Part shown: positions 24,601-35,262 of the stretch, one piece after another
Numbering within the stretch: position 1 is the first letter of the stretch
How the letters are laid out: each line of letters starts with the position of its first letter
Assembly (NCBI GenBank): GCA_014155875.1
Contig: JACEFZ010015105.1
Location: forward strand, 1-64,000
Reading direction: 5' to 3'
DNA length: 64,000 nucleotides
DNA from: Cepaea nemoralis
Taxonomy: Eukaryota > Mollusca > Gastropoda > Stylommatophora > Helicidae
The notes under the pieces: generated by a model
Seen by the model: only the letters and a program-made list of their open reading frames with translations
The model's database searches: none
Told to the model about the DNA's origin: nothing
Translations under genes and position numbers: made by a program

Positions 24601-25159
24601 ATTTAGGAACATATCTTAATTTTTTTCAGATTATAAGATTTGTATAAGGATTTTTTTTTAAAAAACTTTATTTCATAAAGTTTTTTGTGTACAAAGGAGG
24701 GTAAATATGAGTGTTTTTGGAACTTTCTTTACTATCTTTTCTATTCTTGGTGCGCACCATCTCTGTCTTTCTATCTTGTGTTGAATTGTTTCCAGAACCC
24801 ATTGTATGATATGTGCAATTTTTTTTATGATTACGATAAAGTATACATATTCATGATGACAGTAGGGTTAAGATTTGGATCTAGTAAGCTTTTAAGCAAA
24901 TTAACGAAGAAGAAGTAATTGTGCTCACATATGGGGGAGTTTTATAGTGTCTGGGAGAATAGCAGTTGGCTACAAGTTACATGACTGTTTGGGGTAAGGT
25001 GCTGGGGAATGGCGGAATAGCGGATAGCTATCGCGATTTACAGAAGTTCCTATAATGTTGATTTCTCAGATTTTGGAATAGAATATAAATGTTATGGGTT
25101 GAGGATGTTATGTTAAATAGGTTTTGGGGTTTAAGACTTTTCCGGGAAAAGTCTTGGTT
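21611..25159 (+). other. GC-skewed non-coding interior of the LTR element
   Basis: About 3.5 kb rich in G and T and poor in C on the plus strand, with no ORF carrying a retroviral domain. The skew is sustained rather than patchy. The minus strand shows short ORFs rich in Pro, His, Ser and Thr that follow from the skew. No tandem repeat explains it. Confidence 0.65.
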
Positions 25160-25174
25160 GGGGGAAAGAAGGAA

Positions 25175-25549
25175 TATAACAGAGTAGGTTTGTAGGGGAG
25201 TGTTGGCTGGTGTGCAATGGGAAGATTATTCAGTATTGCACGGCTGAGCACTCTGCTGGGGGTAGCTAGGGATTTGTCATGCTGTGACGACGGGGTAGGG
25301 AACAGTTAGTTACGACGATTCCATCAGAGACGGAGGTCACCAGAAGTGTTTAGATGCCAGCTGGAATGTGAGATGACCTCTGTTGTAATTTCATTATGAA
25401 CGATTGTACTGAGGGTTTGTCAGTCTTACATTGTAATGCTTATGAGAACTGAACTCTCCAATAAACTAACAAGTCAAAAGGCCGATGGAGTTGGATTGTC
25501 GTCTGGTGTTATGTTTGGCCTGAATGTCATTACCTTCTACACTGTTAAA
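25175..25549 (+). repeat. 3' LTR
   Basis: 375 bp, ~97% identical to the left LTR, with a 1-base gap in a G run. It is preceded directly by the polypurine tract and followed by the target duplication gtaa (25550-25553). Confidence 0.82.
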
Positions 25550-25553
25550 GTAA

Positions 25554-26015
25554 GCCGGGAGGTTGGGAATTTTTTTTTAAAATGGCGCTTCATTGTTAAG
25601 CGATGTTGGGGGTGGAGTCGTAGTGGTCGAGTTGTCTATCGGGCTTGAGGTGGGAGGCGTGGGACTATTGATGGAGTGTAATGGTTAGGAGTACGATGCT
25701 CTTCCACGGGGTGGCGTCGTGGCTAAGCCGGAAGGTTGGGAAAATTAAAAGATATTTTTTGTAATTTAAAGATTAATATGGCGGCTATGATTAGTTCTAG
25801 TGTGGTGGGGGAGGTTGGGGAGATTAAAGATGGTTGTTAAGTGGTGGGGTGGGGGATTTTTGGAACATTTAAAAAAAAAATGGTAATTCATTGTTAAGAG
25901 GTAGGGGCAGTTAAGGTGGAGTCTTTGTGGTCGAGCTGTCTATCGAGATTGACGTGGGCGGTGTGGGATTATTATTAGTTGTAGTAATCGAGTGCGTGTG
26001 CGCGTGAAATTACAT
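25554..26015. repeat. Satellite-like repeat units, right of LTR element
   Basis: One and a half to two further diverged units: ATGGCGCTTCATTGTTAAGC at about 25582, GGAGTCGTAGTGGTCGAGTT at about 25613, and again TGGTAATTCATTGTTAAGAG at about 25880. The stretch GTGGCGTCGTGGCTAAGCCGG at about 25721-25741 is an un-inserted version of the LTR element's target. Confidence 0.72.
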
Positions 26016-26269
26016 TGAAATTGTATTCACGAAATTTAGTTTCAATCAATGTATACAAACCAGGTGCTCGTGACTAGCCGTCACTATACCTGGTACATAC
26101 TACATAACACATCAGAGTTATCTATCTGTCCTGTAACACATTTTAGCTACTATGTACTATGGGTAACATATTGTACTGAGGGAAACATCAAAGGTTGCTA
26201 GAGATAATACAGGTTATATGTATTGCATCAGCTTCACATTGCCTACTCTTTTGTCTGTGATATAGGGGC

Positions 26270-26634
26270 TGTGACCCTTGTTTCCAAAATCCTACATACT
26301 GGGTCGAAGTCAACCGCAGTCGATTTTGAGTCTGAACCAGTGGTAGTGTGTTGGTATGGTGTGCTGTGGGGGTTGAGCAGGGCGCTCCTGTTGTTCTTGC
26401 CGAAGAACACGCCTCCTTAATCGACTGAATGCGAGTTCTATTAAATCCTCCTTCGTAAGAAGACGCTCCATGACACCCCTCAAACGAGTATCTACAGCTT
26501 CCTCAAAAAGTTTCACTCAGACAGGAGTGGGCCAGCTGGTTTCCCTGTTCCTCAATACACCCCGTGCAATAATGGAACGGGTTGGTGCACAGTTCGGTTA
26601 GCACGCTTTCTGTTATTGTCTCGGCTGCAGTCAT
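26270..26634 (-). pseudogene. Exon-like coding fragment of unknown family, one frameshift
   Basis: On the minus strand an ATG at 26634 opens 41 codons (MTAAETITESVLTELCTNPF, then a CTGCIEEQGNQLAHSCLSE stretch). A +1 shift near 26511 leads to 60-odd codons with a helix-like FEEAVDTRLRGVMERLLTKE, an Arg-rich segment and a Pro/Gln/His-rich end. A 3' splice-site-like TTCTGTTGTTACAG directly precedes the ATG. Composition is protein-like and unlike the surrounding repeats. I do not recognise the family. It could be an exon of a dead host gene or of a transposon. Confidence 0.38.
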
Positions 26635-26794
26635 TCTGTAACAACAGAATAATATACAGGTATAACTAACATAAATATGGGTGTGAGAGATAGGTGGTTA
26701 AAACAAGAACATAACATATGATCAGGCATAACCACAATAACCATAACATAACCACAATAATCATAAAATAGCGCAATCTGGGTGTTGTTCCATG

Positions 26795-27045
26795 TTCAGG
26801 CTTCCTCGCCATACAGTGGTGTTCAATATACGTAGTATTTTACAAGTCGCATTTTTTATGTGTTGTTAATCTTTCTAGTTGTTAATATTGATTTCATACT
26901 GTTGAAAGCCTTTTTGGTCATTCCTATTATATTGTTGATTTATATTTCACTTCTGCCATCATCTGTTATTATATGTCTAAGATAGGAGAATCGTGTTACT
27001 TGTTCTAGTATCTCCTCATTTACTGTGATTTTCATTGATGAACTT
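26795..27045 (-). mobile_element. LINE ORF2 fragment, RT thumb (family G)
   Basis: The minus strand reads NEEILEQVTRFSYL, then IITDDGRSE, then a basic helix ending FNSMKSIL. This is the motif order that follows the RT active site in APE-type LINEs. Stops interrupt it. Short and non-functional. Confidence 0.55.
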
Positions 27046-27057
27046 TTCATTTATGAT

Positions 27058-28810
27058 ATGGAGAAATCGTAAATAAAAACTACAAGGAGGCAACTAGAAA
27101 CTTTGCAATAAGATCCAGAGGAGAATCCTTTTGCCCCAACTGAAATAATTAACAGCGAAAGCTGGAGAACCAATAAGGAAACAAAACACAAAATCCTAAT
27201 AAGATGGAAACAGTACTTCGAAAACTTCTCAACATCCTATCGGATGTCACAGGAATTCAAGAAAACGACACAAATACCACCGAAGAATTAGAACCAGTCA
27301 TACTGTAAAATAAAATTATAGAAACAGGCAGATTAGTCCCATTTAACAAAAATCATCAGACCAAGATGAAATACCAAATGAACGAATTCAATCTGGAAAA
27401 ACAAAGGCAGCAATACTGAGGCGTTTCCCTGTTGAGTCATGCTGGGAAAATTTTTTGCAGAGTAGATAGAAACAAGTTGTGGGAAATCATTAAACAATAA
27501 GGAGTGAGTACACATCTAACAAACCTACCTGGACATTGATACAACAACAGTGAATGCATATTAGAACAACTGGAGGACACACAGAACCCCTCTTCCACCA
27601 TAAGATCTGGAGTACGACAAGGTTCTGTCCCTCTCTTGTTCTTGTTCTTGTTACAATATATGTAAAGAAACCAACCACACAGAGACCGCAAGAATACCGC
27701 ACGACGAGAACACAGATGAAGAACCAACTGCAAATCTAACTGTTAGAGAACTCCTGTTTTGCGGACGACCAAGCACAAATAGTAAAATAAGAAGGTGAAT
27801 TACAAGACCACGCGAATAATCTAAATGAAATGCGAGGGAACATAACATTAAAATTAGCACAAGAAAAATAAAAAAAAACAGATGTAATGACTATAACTTT
27901 TTTTTTTTTTTGCATATCCTTTACAGGACATCGCTGTCAACACCAGCATCTTTCAGCTGTATGTTGATTTCTTGGCAAAATTACGCTCAGTAGTTTGCCA
28001 TTGCTTTCTGAGCGGCCGGCTCACATACCCCGTAAGTTACCAATGCGATTCGAACCACTGCTGATTCTCACCGTCATCACGTCACCGACGAGAGTATACG
28101 AGATTACGGAGAAAAGTAATAACCTCTAAGCCACGAAGCCGGCAATGACTATAACTACAGAAGAAGAAAAAAACAACAACAATTCACTTAAACGAACACC
28201 CCTTGAAAAAAGTAAAGAGTTTCGAGTACCTAGGAAGAATAATATCAGCAAATAACAGATCAGAAGACGAGTTAACCAATAGACACAAACCGCTTCATTA
28301 GACAAATGGTACCAATACTAAAGAACAAAACATGCATCAATAACTACTAAGAAAGCCCTTTACAACACTATCTTCCTACCAACTCTATGTTACCAATAAC
28401 AATAACAATAACAGAAAAGGAGGGGGGAAAATCACAATTGCAGAAATGAGATTCCTGAGAAGAATACTCAATGTATCAAGAAGATATACGATCAGAAATG
28501 AAGAAATCAGGCCTAAAGTGGTTATAGCAGAACTAGCTTTTATTAGAAGACAGCACGTGAAATGGTTCTGGTCATGCAAGTAGGTTACCAACTAACCGTA
28601 TACCACAACAAGCAATTATATACAGACCAACTGGAAGCAGAGGAAGTGGCCGACCACGTAAACGCTGGACACTGGGAATAACAGAGTCCATAGGAATATC
28701 AATACATGAAACCCATAAGCGGGCACTCTCCCGCTGGTTATACTTCACCTCGACACCGCAAGGTACAAGAGGAACATGATGCGATGAGATGCGATGAGAT
28801 GAGATGAAAT
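27058..28810 (+). mobile_element. LINE A family, 5'-truncated second copy
   Basis: It aligns on the plus strand to LINE A (minus strand, 52.6-54.5 kb) over the linker before the RT (AACTACAAGGAGGCAACTAG), the RT middle (VSTHLTNLPG; RSGVRQGSV), the thumb, and the C terminus (AEMRFLRRILNVSRR), with many stops and small deletions. The 3' end is the same ACACCGCAAGGTACAAGAGG sequence followed by a GATGA-repeat tail (28777-28809). A family 1 SINE is inserted at 27899-28143. Confidence 0.82.
27899..28143 (-). mobile_element. tRNA-derived SINE, family 1, copy e, complete
   Basis: It is bounded by a perfect 13-bp duplication, aatgactataact (27886-27898 and 28144-28156). The minus-strand order is: head with A-box-like TGGCTTAGAGG, B-box-like GGTTCGAATCG, core GAAAGCAATGGCAAACTACT, GATGCTGGTGTTGACAGCG, end CCTGTAAAGGATATGC, and a poly(A) of ~12. 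About 245 bp including the tail. This is the reference copy for the family and is younger than the LINE it interrupts. Confidence 0.92.
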
Positions 28811-28854
28811 CTTTCCTTTCCACTGCTAGCCACATTTCCGAAAAGCATGTTTTA

Positions 28855-29085
28855 CTTGCTCCACTGGGGCTTGTAACGCTTGCACGTTTTCTGTTAATTA
28901 CACGATAGCGTCAGCATACCTAAGATTGTGTATGCTTCTTCTGTTAAGTCCAGGTGGTTCAACTTGTTTAAAGAAATAATGCTTTCTCTGTATTGGTTGA
29001 CTAGGCTTGGGGATAGCACACATCCCTATCGTATTCATCTTTTTATCTTTATAGACGGGGAATAGATATTTTCTTAAGCTAATAG
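28855..29085 (-). mobile_element. LINE ORF2 fragment, RT active-site region (family H)
   Basis: The minus strand reads QPIQRKHYFFKQVEPPGLNR, then SIHNLRYADAIV, then ENVQALQAPVE. This is the RT block ending in the YxDD box, which here reads YADA, so the second catalytic Asp is lost. It is a short isolated fragment between the LINE A copy and LINE D. Confidence 0.62.
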
Positions 29086-29104
29086 ACGATCAATCAGTGT
29101 CTGT

Positions 29105-30205
29105 TTTACAGCGATGAGGGCAGACCACAACATCATATGAATAATCTGAGTTCAACCTGCAGCAGATACAATATGAGTATAAACACAGCCAAAACCGAAG
29201 TCATGCAAGTTAGCAGATCGCCGGGACCATTAAGTATACAGATAAATAGCACAACTCTGAAACAAGTCAAAGAATTCAAATATCTTGGAAGTATGATCAC
29301 AGAAGATGGCAGATTGGACAGAGAAATCGAAATCAGATGTCAAAAAGCTAGTGAGCTTACATATCAACTATCACCCTTACTGAAACATCCAAGTATACCC
29401 ATGTCCGTAAAACGACAGATGCTTGCTTGCTTGCTTGTGTTCGTTGGCTTGAGCTCCAACGCGAAGTCCTGTATGTCGGATGAAGGCATCCTGTTGTCCA
29501 ACATCAGTGTGATGTCTTACAGGACCTGAGTTTTGCGTGAGTATCCGTTGTCCCATGTCTGGCTTATTGGTGTGCAGACTGGTGGTTCCTCGCCGTACAG
29601 GCAGACACTCTCCGACTTCGGAGGAATCGGCGATCCTACTGACTTTAGCCGGGACCCCGAAGGGACCTGTTGCCCAGGACGCTCGACGAGGACGCGTCAA
29701 TAGGTCTTGGCCAGTATATAACCCGGCCCTGGTGCCTTGGAAACACCTCTGCGTCCCACAAAATGACAGATAATAAACAGCATATTCACACCAACCTTAT
29801 GCTACCAATCTCAAACCTGGACTTTATCCAGATCACACCTTCGTAAAATCAACATCTGCGAGATGAGATGCCTGAGGAGAGCTGCCAACCTAACAATCCG
29901 AGACCGCGTAAGAAATGATGTAATCAGACAGACTGTGGAATCATCACCTTGTGCCACATTTATTGAAAGACAGAAGATCAAGTGGTTTGGCCATGTCGTT
30001 AGACTGCAACACCAACAACTACCATCAACGACCTTACATCTAAGATCATCTGCGGCAAAACCAAGAGGACGTCCAAGAAGGCAATGGATTCGACATCAAA
30101 TACATTGTACAATCACACGGAATGACGCTATCCAGTGCCGCCCACCGGGCGCTGGAACGCAAATTATTCCTCCCCACGACTCTTGACGGCAGAAGTGGAA
30201 GATTA
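29105..30205 (+). mobile_element. LINE D, 3' half, split by a SINE-like insertion
   Basis: The frame from 29137 reads the RT thumb (AKTEVMQVS, EFKYLGSMITEDGRLDREIE), is interrupted at 29421-29759, and resumes with FTPTLCYQS, INICEMRCLRRAANL, IKWFGHVVRL and KPRGRPRRQW. Removing the insertion and one duplication copy restores the frame. The end is GAAGATTATGATGATT near 30197-30212. Everything before the RT active site is missing. Apart from the insertion and a late frameshift the coding part is fairly well preserved. Confidence 0.8.
29421..29759 (-). mobile_element. SINE-like element with a (GCAA)n tail
   Basis: A 339-bp insertion, more GC-rich than its surroundings, bounded by 12-bp duplications that differ at one base (aaaacgacagat at 29409-29420, aaaatgacagat at 29760-29771). 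The plus-left end is (TTGC)4, which is a 3' tail on the minus strand. No ORF with a domain and no clear tRNA head. It is either a SINE of another origin or the 3' stub of a LINE. Confidence 0.68.
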
Positions 30206-30305
30206 TGATGATTAATAGACACCACAAACGCCACACAAAGATTGTTGGTAAGTGTTAAATCAAACTCATAACGAAATAGAAAAATTTTTAGAATATAGAT
30301 AGTAG

Positions 30306-30412
<107 letters not shown>

Positions 30413-30415
30413 CAC

Positions 30416-30957
30416 TGTCACCGTCCTAGATCTCTAGGGGAATGAAACTCGGGCTCATACAGGCAACAAACTCCGTTCATATGCAATCTAACATCATTTA
30501 TTATTATTATGTTACAGTAAGCTGGCGAAGAGAGTTTTCGCAAGCCAGCAATCTGCAAGTTGCGTATCACAGGAGTTTACAATAAACATGATTATCACAA
30601 CAACTCTATCAGCTATCTAACATATGCATAAGACCCCTAAATACACTGGGTCTAAACTATCAAGTCCCCCTTAAGGTAAGCCCTGTTGCTTCCTCGATGT
30701 CCAGTCCGTGTCTGCCCTTCCACACGTGTCGCAATCCGACACGGGTGGTAACTCTCTCTGAGTTTCTCGTGGACCCCGCAATCGGCGGGCCCCATCGGTG
30801 TCCACGGGGCTGTGGACACACTGACCGGTCCTTCGAGAAGGCTCTGGATTATTCGAGCCTTCGAGTGACTCGGTTCTTTCCCTTTAGCTGGAGTTCTATC
30901 CCTTCTCTAGTCTCTCTTACTTTTATGTTGGTACCGCCCTTATGTGAGGCTGTGACA
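30416..30957 (-). repeat. 3' LTR of the Gmr1-like element
   Basis: 542 bp, nearly identical to 38294-38835. On plus it starts TGTCACCGTCC and ends GGCTGTGACA. A GC-rich segment with short inverted repeats (CGGTGTCCACGGGGCTGTGG; CCTTCGAGAAGG...) lies in its second half. Confidence 0.93.
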
Positions 30958-32596
30958 GGAGTCCCCCTCCCCCCTGCTCTGATGGGTTATTATATGGTAA
31001 TTAGTTCTGTACTAATTCTGTCACAGGATCACACAAAGTCGGTGTTTGTAGTTTGGTGGATAGTAACTTGGCAACCTACACATCTGCATCAACAACTCAT
31101 GTATTCTCCCATACACCACTTCAAGATGATTGCTGAAGAGGTCTCTCTCTTCTATGTTCTTAAACATGCTTATCTGACCGAAGTTCCGTGACGTTTCCCA
31201 GTTGTTTTTACAACCGCGCCCTTCTCAAGTATCCATATGATACCAAGATATAAAACTCTGTGTAAGAGAGTTTTAACAAGACAAATGTCTTGGCTATTTA
31301 AGTACACTTGCAAATCTTGTCTTGCGTGTGTATTTCGATACATTTTTACTTCCGTATGTTGTATATTGCTGAATATGTAGTTATGCTGTTGTTTTATCAC
31401 ATCTGACTACGTGTGTTCCTGTTGGCTTGTTAGTGTATTGACTGATATGTTGCTGTTTCTAATAAAGTGACTGTATTTTAATTGTTAGTGTTCAGTTTTG
31501 AGTTTGTATAAAGTGTGTGCTCACTGTGTGGTTTAACTCCAAGCGTCACGAGTTGGGATATCCTTTGTCATGAATTACCCAATCTGTGTAATGCATGATC
31601 GGGGCATTCCAAACAGTGGCGCTTAGATGTAGTGTATTCAATACTAAACATGTATCAACAATTGAGACAGGTAATACATTTTTACATGAAAGACGCAGAC
31701 AAATTAAAATAAATACGTTTTGCGTACAATTTGTCCGCTCAGTATATCGCTCTCTCATTTAATTCATTCACTCTGTCATTCATACATCTTTCATACAAAA
31801 TAGTATTTTGTTAAAATATACAAATAAAGTTAAGGTAAGTCTTACTGCCCTTAGAAACACGGATTAGGCGATATGTTCCCTTTAAGGTAACAAGTACTTT
31901 TTGTACGTGTAATCAAAAAATGGTTATAACTTAAATAGAAAAAATTGTATAGGAAGAATATTTCACCTATGATTGAAAATACCTGTAATATTATGGTAGA
32001 AAATATACAAGTTACGGGTTGACATATTTTATATATATAATTAAATACAAGTGTAATACATATTAACTAATATTAAATTAATTAACTAACTCCAACGACG
32101 ATGTGTGTGTTGTCCTCCTGTTGTCCGTGTGTCGTGCCATCAATGTTAATAGTTAATATAGCTGTCCCTTGCATGTTGTAATCGACGTAGTTGTATTCCG
32201 GCTGTTTGCGAAGTTTCTTAGCAATAGCGAGTATGCAGTGTTCTTAATATTTACACGATGACTGTCAGTTCACTGGTTGAAATCACTTCACAGATATTAT
32301 ATATCGCTCGGATTGTTTTTCAAGCCTTGGCAATTGGTAATATGGCTTAATACACTATAGGGTTCTCAAAGTTTCATGTTCGTGAGTGTTATCAGTAGAT
32401 TATTCACTCGGTTCAAGTTTCATGTTCGTGAGTGTTATAAGTAGATTATTCATTTGGGCGTTGATACTTCTGGATGAAAGTTCTATGGTAGGTGTAGAGG
32501 TACACTGTTCTATGGTAGGTGTAGCGGTACACTGTTCTATGCAACAGACTAAAATATCACAGCTTATTATATGGCGAATGATTAATGTGCCTAGTG
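30958..32596 (-). other. 3' non-coding region of the Gmr1-like element
   Basis: 1.6 kb between the RNase H stop and the 3' LTR with no domain-bearing ORF. It holds two small tandem duplications: ~44 bases twice at 32365-32452 (TTTCATGTTCGTGAGTGTTA in each) and ~28 bases twice at 32482-32537 (TTCTATGGTAGGTGTAG in each). No envelope-like gene is visible. Confidence 0.75.
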
Positions 32597-33412
32597 CTAG
32601 TCTGCTGGTGCATTAGTTTGCCGTGATAATATGTCAGCAATAATATTATCAGTACCTTTGATGTGGCGGATTTCGAAGTCGAAATCTTGAAGAAGAAGAC
32701 ACCATCTTGATAATCGATGATTCTTTGGAACACCTTGCTTAAGTACCAGCAGTGGCGAATTATCGGTTAAAACAACAAAATGCGAACCTAAGAGGAACTT
32801 AGATAAACGACGCATACAAAAAAGTAGACTTAATGCCTCCAACTCAACTGTGGAATAATGGATCTCTGCCTTTTTAAGCTTGCGGCTGACATAGAGTATT
32901 GGATGTCTTACGCCTTGATATTCCTGCATCAGGCATCCTCCAATTGCGATAGCACTCGAATCTGTGGTCAGAATAAAAGGTATATCTATGTTTGGTAATC
33001 TTAATACGGGTGGGTTAGAAAAAATTGATTTCAATTTGCACATTACATCCTCTAAGCGGATACTCTTACAAAATTTTTCTGGATGATCTTTTGTCAACAG
33101 ATTAGAAAAAACTGATGTGAGTTCCGCCCAGTTTGGTATAAACTTGGCATAATAGTTTATGAGACCTAACAGGCTTCTAACCTGTTTCTTTGTAGTTGGA
33201 ACTTCTAGGTTGAGAATTTTTGATACGATTCTATCATCTGTCAATAGTTTGCCTTCGGAAATCCTATGACCTAAGAAGTCTATTTCTTTATAGCCTATTT
33301 CAACCTTGGAAGGTTTGATAGTAAGTCCAAAGAGAAGGATTTGATTAAAGACTTGTTGGAGTGTAAGTAAGTGAGAAGTCATGTCTGAAGAATGGATACA
33401 TATATCATCAAT
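32597..33412 (-). pseudogene. Pol, C-terminal part: end of RT and RNase H
   Basis: It begins with the RT active-site box YIDD (IDD codons at 33404-33412), then the thumb (KVEIGYKEIDFLGHRIS, LLGLINYYAKFIPN) and the RNase H domain, with catalytic acids in TTDSS, VELEAL, LTDNSPL and GTDNIIADILSR. Natural stop at 32597-32599. All four RNase H acids are present. It is separated from the first half of the RT by two single-base insertions (near 33413 and 33459) that together put it in a new frame. These domains copy the RNA template and remove it. Confidence 0.88.
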
Positions 33413-33450
33413 AGTATGATTGCACGTCCTTGATGCCGTGCAATAACAGT

Positions 33451-35262
33451 CTAGTTAACCTGACGAAATGTGGCGGGAGCGTTTTTGAGACCAAACGGAA
33501 GATATCTCCATTCGTACAGCCCAAGTGGTGTAGCGAATGCTGTTATATGCCTTGAAGAGGGAGATAGTGGTACTTGCCAGTAACCTTTAGCTAAATCAAG
33601 CTTAGAAAATAAGGATGATTGAGACATATTCAAAATGAGGTCTTCACAGCTGTTCATTGGCTCAGCATCTGTCGTGGTTATAGTATTTAATTTTCTGTAA
33701 TCTATGCATAAACGAATAGTTTGGTCCTTCTTTTTCACCAGGACAATTGGCGAAGAGTACTGGGACACAGATTTCTGTATTATTTTATTTTTTTCTAAGT
33801 CCAAAATTTCTTTATCTAAATTTGCTCTATAATGTAAAGGAATTGAATATGGTCTACATTTGATAGGTGTTAGATCTGTCAACACAATTGAATGTGTTAT
33901 TTTGTCAGTCTGTCCAGGTTTGTTTGAGAAGATAGTTTTATAGTCGTTAAGAAGAGACAAAATGTCTTGTCGCTGCTGTTGTGTCAAAGTGTCAGAGATT
34001 TGTATGTCCTTCATCGTACTGTCGTCGTTCATAATTGGTACTGGAATTTCCGTATTGTCTACGTCCGTCTGATTTATTACTGACGCTACTGTTTGTAAAT
34101 TGTCTTCAATGTCATTGTCGTCGTCGTCGAGACTAATAGTTGCCAGTGTGTCGTAAAATGGGTCGTACTTGTCGTTATCCCATATTGTCGGTACTGTGAA
34201 TATGTTTTCGTCGTCTTCGTTGTCACAAGAATGAGTCGTTAATGATGCTTCGTTTAGATCTTCGTTTGTCGAGGTGTCATTCAGTCGGGTAATTGTCGTT
34301 TCGTTTTCGTTGTCCTTCTTGTCAGTCTGGTTATTGTCATCTGTTATCTGCGTCTGCTTGTTCGTGTCACTGTCATTTCTAGAATAGTACGGTTTTAACA
34401 TATTTACATGGAATATTTTCAACTTTCCATTCAAAGAAATTTCGTAGTCAACTTCCGAAATCCTTCTTACAACTTTAAATGGTCCCTGCCAAGAGGTTGA
34501 TAGTAAATCTCTCTTGTCAGGTAGTAATAGTAAAATATCTTGATTTGGTTGTAATACAATCGTTTTTGCCCCTTTGTTGGCGTACTGCCTGTACCTAAAA
34601 CCTTTCTCCTGTAATGATGCTCTGGCCAGTATACAGGATCTAATGATTTTGTCTCTGGTGTCAGTGACCAAATCATAGGTGGAAACTGGTAATTGGGTGT
34701 TTACGGGTTGTGATATTATATCTTTGTAAATAGTGAGAGGTCCTCTTGGGTTCGCTCCATATATCAATTCAAACGGAGAGAACCCCGTGCTTGATTGTGG
34801 GACTTCTCTGTATGCGAACAGCACCGTTGGGAGAAGTATATCCCAATCGGCTGGATTTTCAGTTGTCACTTTGGATAACATATGTTTTAGGTCCTTATTC
34901 AATTTTTCGCAAATTCCATTTGCGGCCGGTCGATAGGGACTTGTAAAACATTGTTTTATGCCTAGTAACTTAGTTACCGATTGGGTGGCATTAGATATGA
35001 ATTGCGTTCCTCTATCCGATATTATCTTCTCCGGAAAGCCAAAACGGGAGAATATCTGTAATAATACGTCCGTCACATCCTTAGAGGAGATAGATTTTAA
35101 TGGAATCATTTCTGCCCACCTTGAACACAAATCAACGAGTGTAAAAATGTATCTATTTCCTTTGTTTGAGATGTGGTTCAAAGGACCTACTAAATCAACC
35201 GCCACGATTTGAAATGGTCTCGAGGCAGTTGTGGTTGATTGAATTTCTGCCGTAGGGTTTTT
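33451..35262 (-). pseudogene. Pol, middle part: integrase core and first half of RT
   Basis: The integrase catalytic domain has D in AVDLVGPL, D in IISDRGTQF and E in GICEKLNKDL. A GPF/Y-type module follows (WQGPFKVV...KIFHVNMLKPYY). An acidic Asp/Asn-rich linker of ~130 residues leads into the RT fingers and palm (SSPIVLVKKKDQTIRLCIDY, KLDLAKGYWQVPL, YLPFGLKNAPATF). The frame is entered after a one-base shift in an A6 run (35258-35263) and stops early at 33451 because of an inserted base. The integrase-linker-RT fusion order in one frame is the key evidence for the Gmr1 group. Confidence 0.92.

Larger units (their letters stand above)
19311..25549 (+). mobile_element. Non-autonomous LTR retroelement, 6.2 kb
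   Basis: Two direct repeats (19311-19686 and 25175-25549) flank a 5.5-kb interior. A 4-bp duplication, gtaa, lies outside (19307-19310, 25550-25553). Just inside the left LTR is a primer-site-like TTTGGTGCCGTAGAC (19693-19707). Just before the right LTR is a polypurine tract GGGGGAAAGAAGGAA (25160-25174). The interior has gag-like reading frames near its 5' end but no protease, RT, RNase H or integrase that I can find. This resembles large retrotransposon derivatives that rely on a partner. The LTRs have ~12 substitutions and one indel. Confidence 0.8.

Noticed and set aside
30697..31191. 164-codon frame starting in the 3' LTR
   Set aside because: Its first ~85 codons lie in the LTR and recur in the other LTR (38575-38835). 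The remainder is 3' non-coding sequence. No domain, and on the antisense strand of the element.
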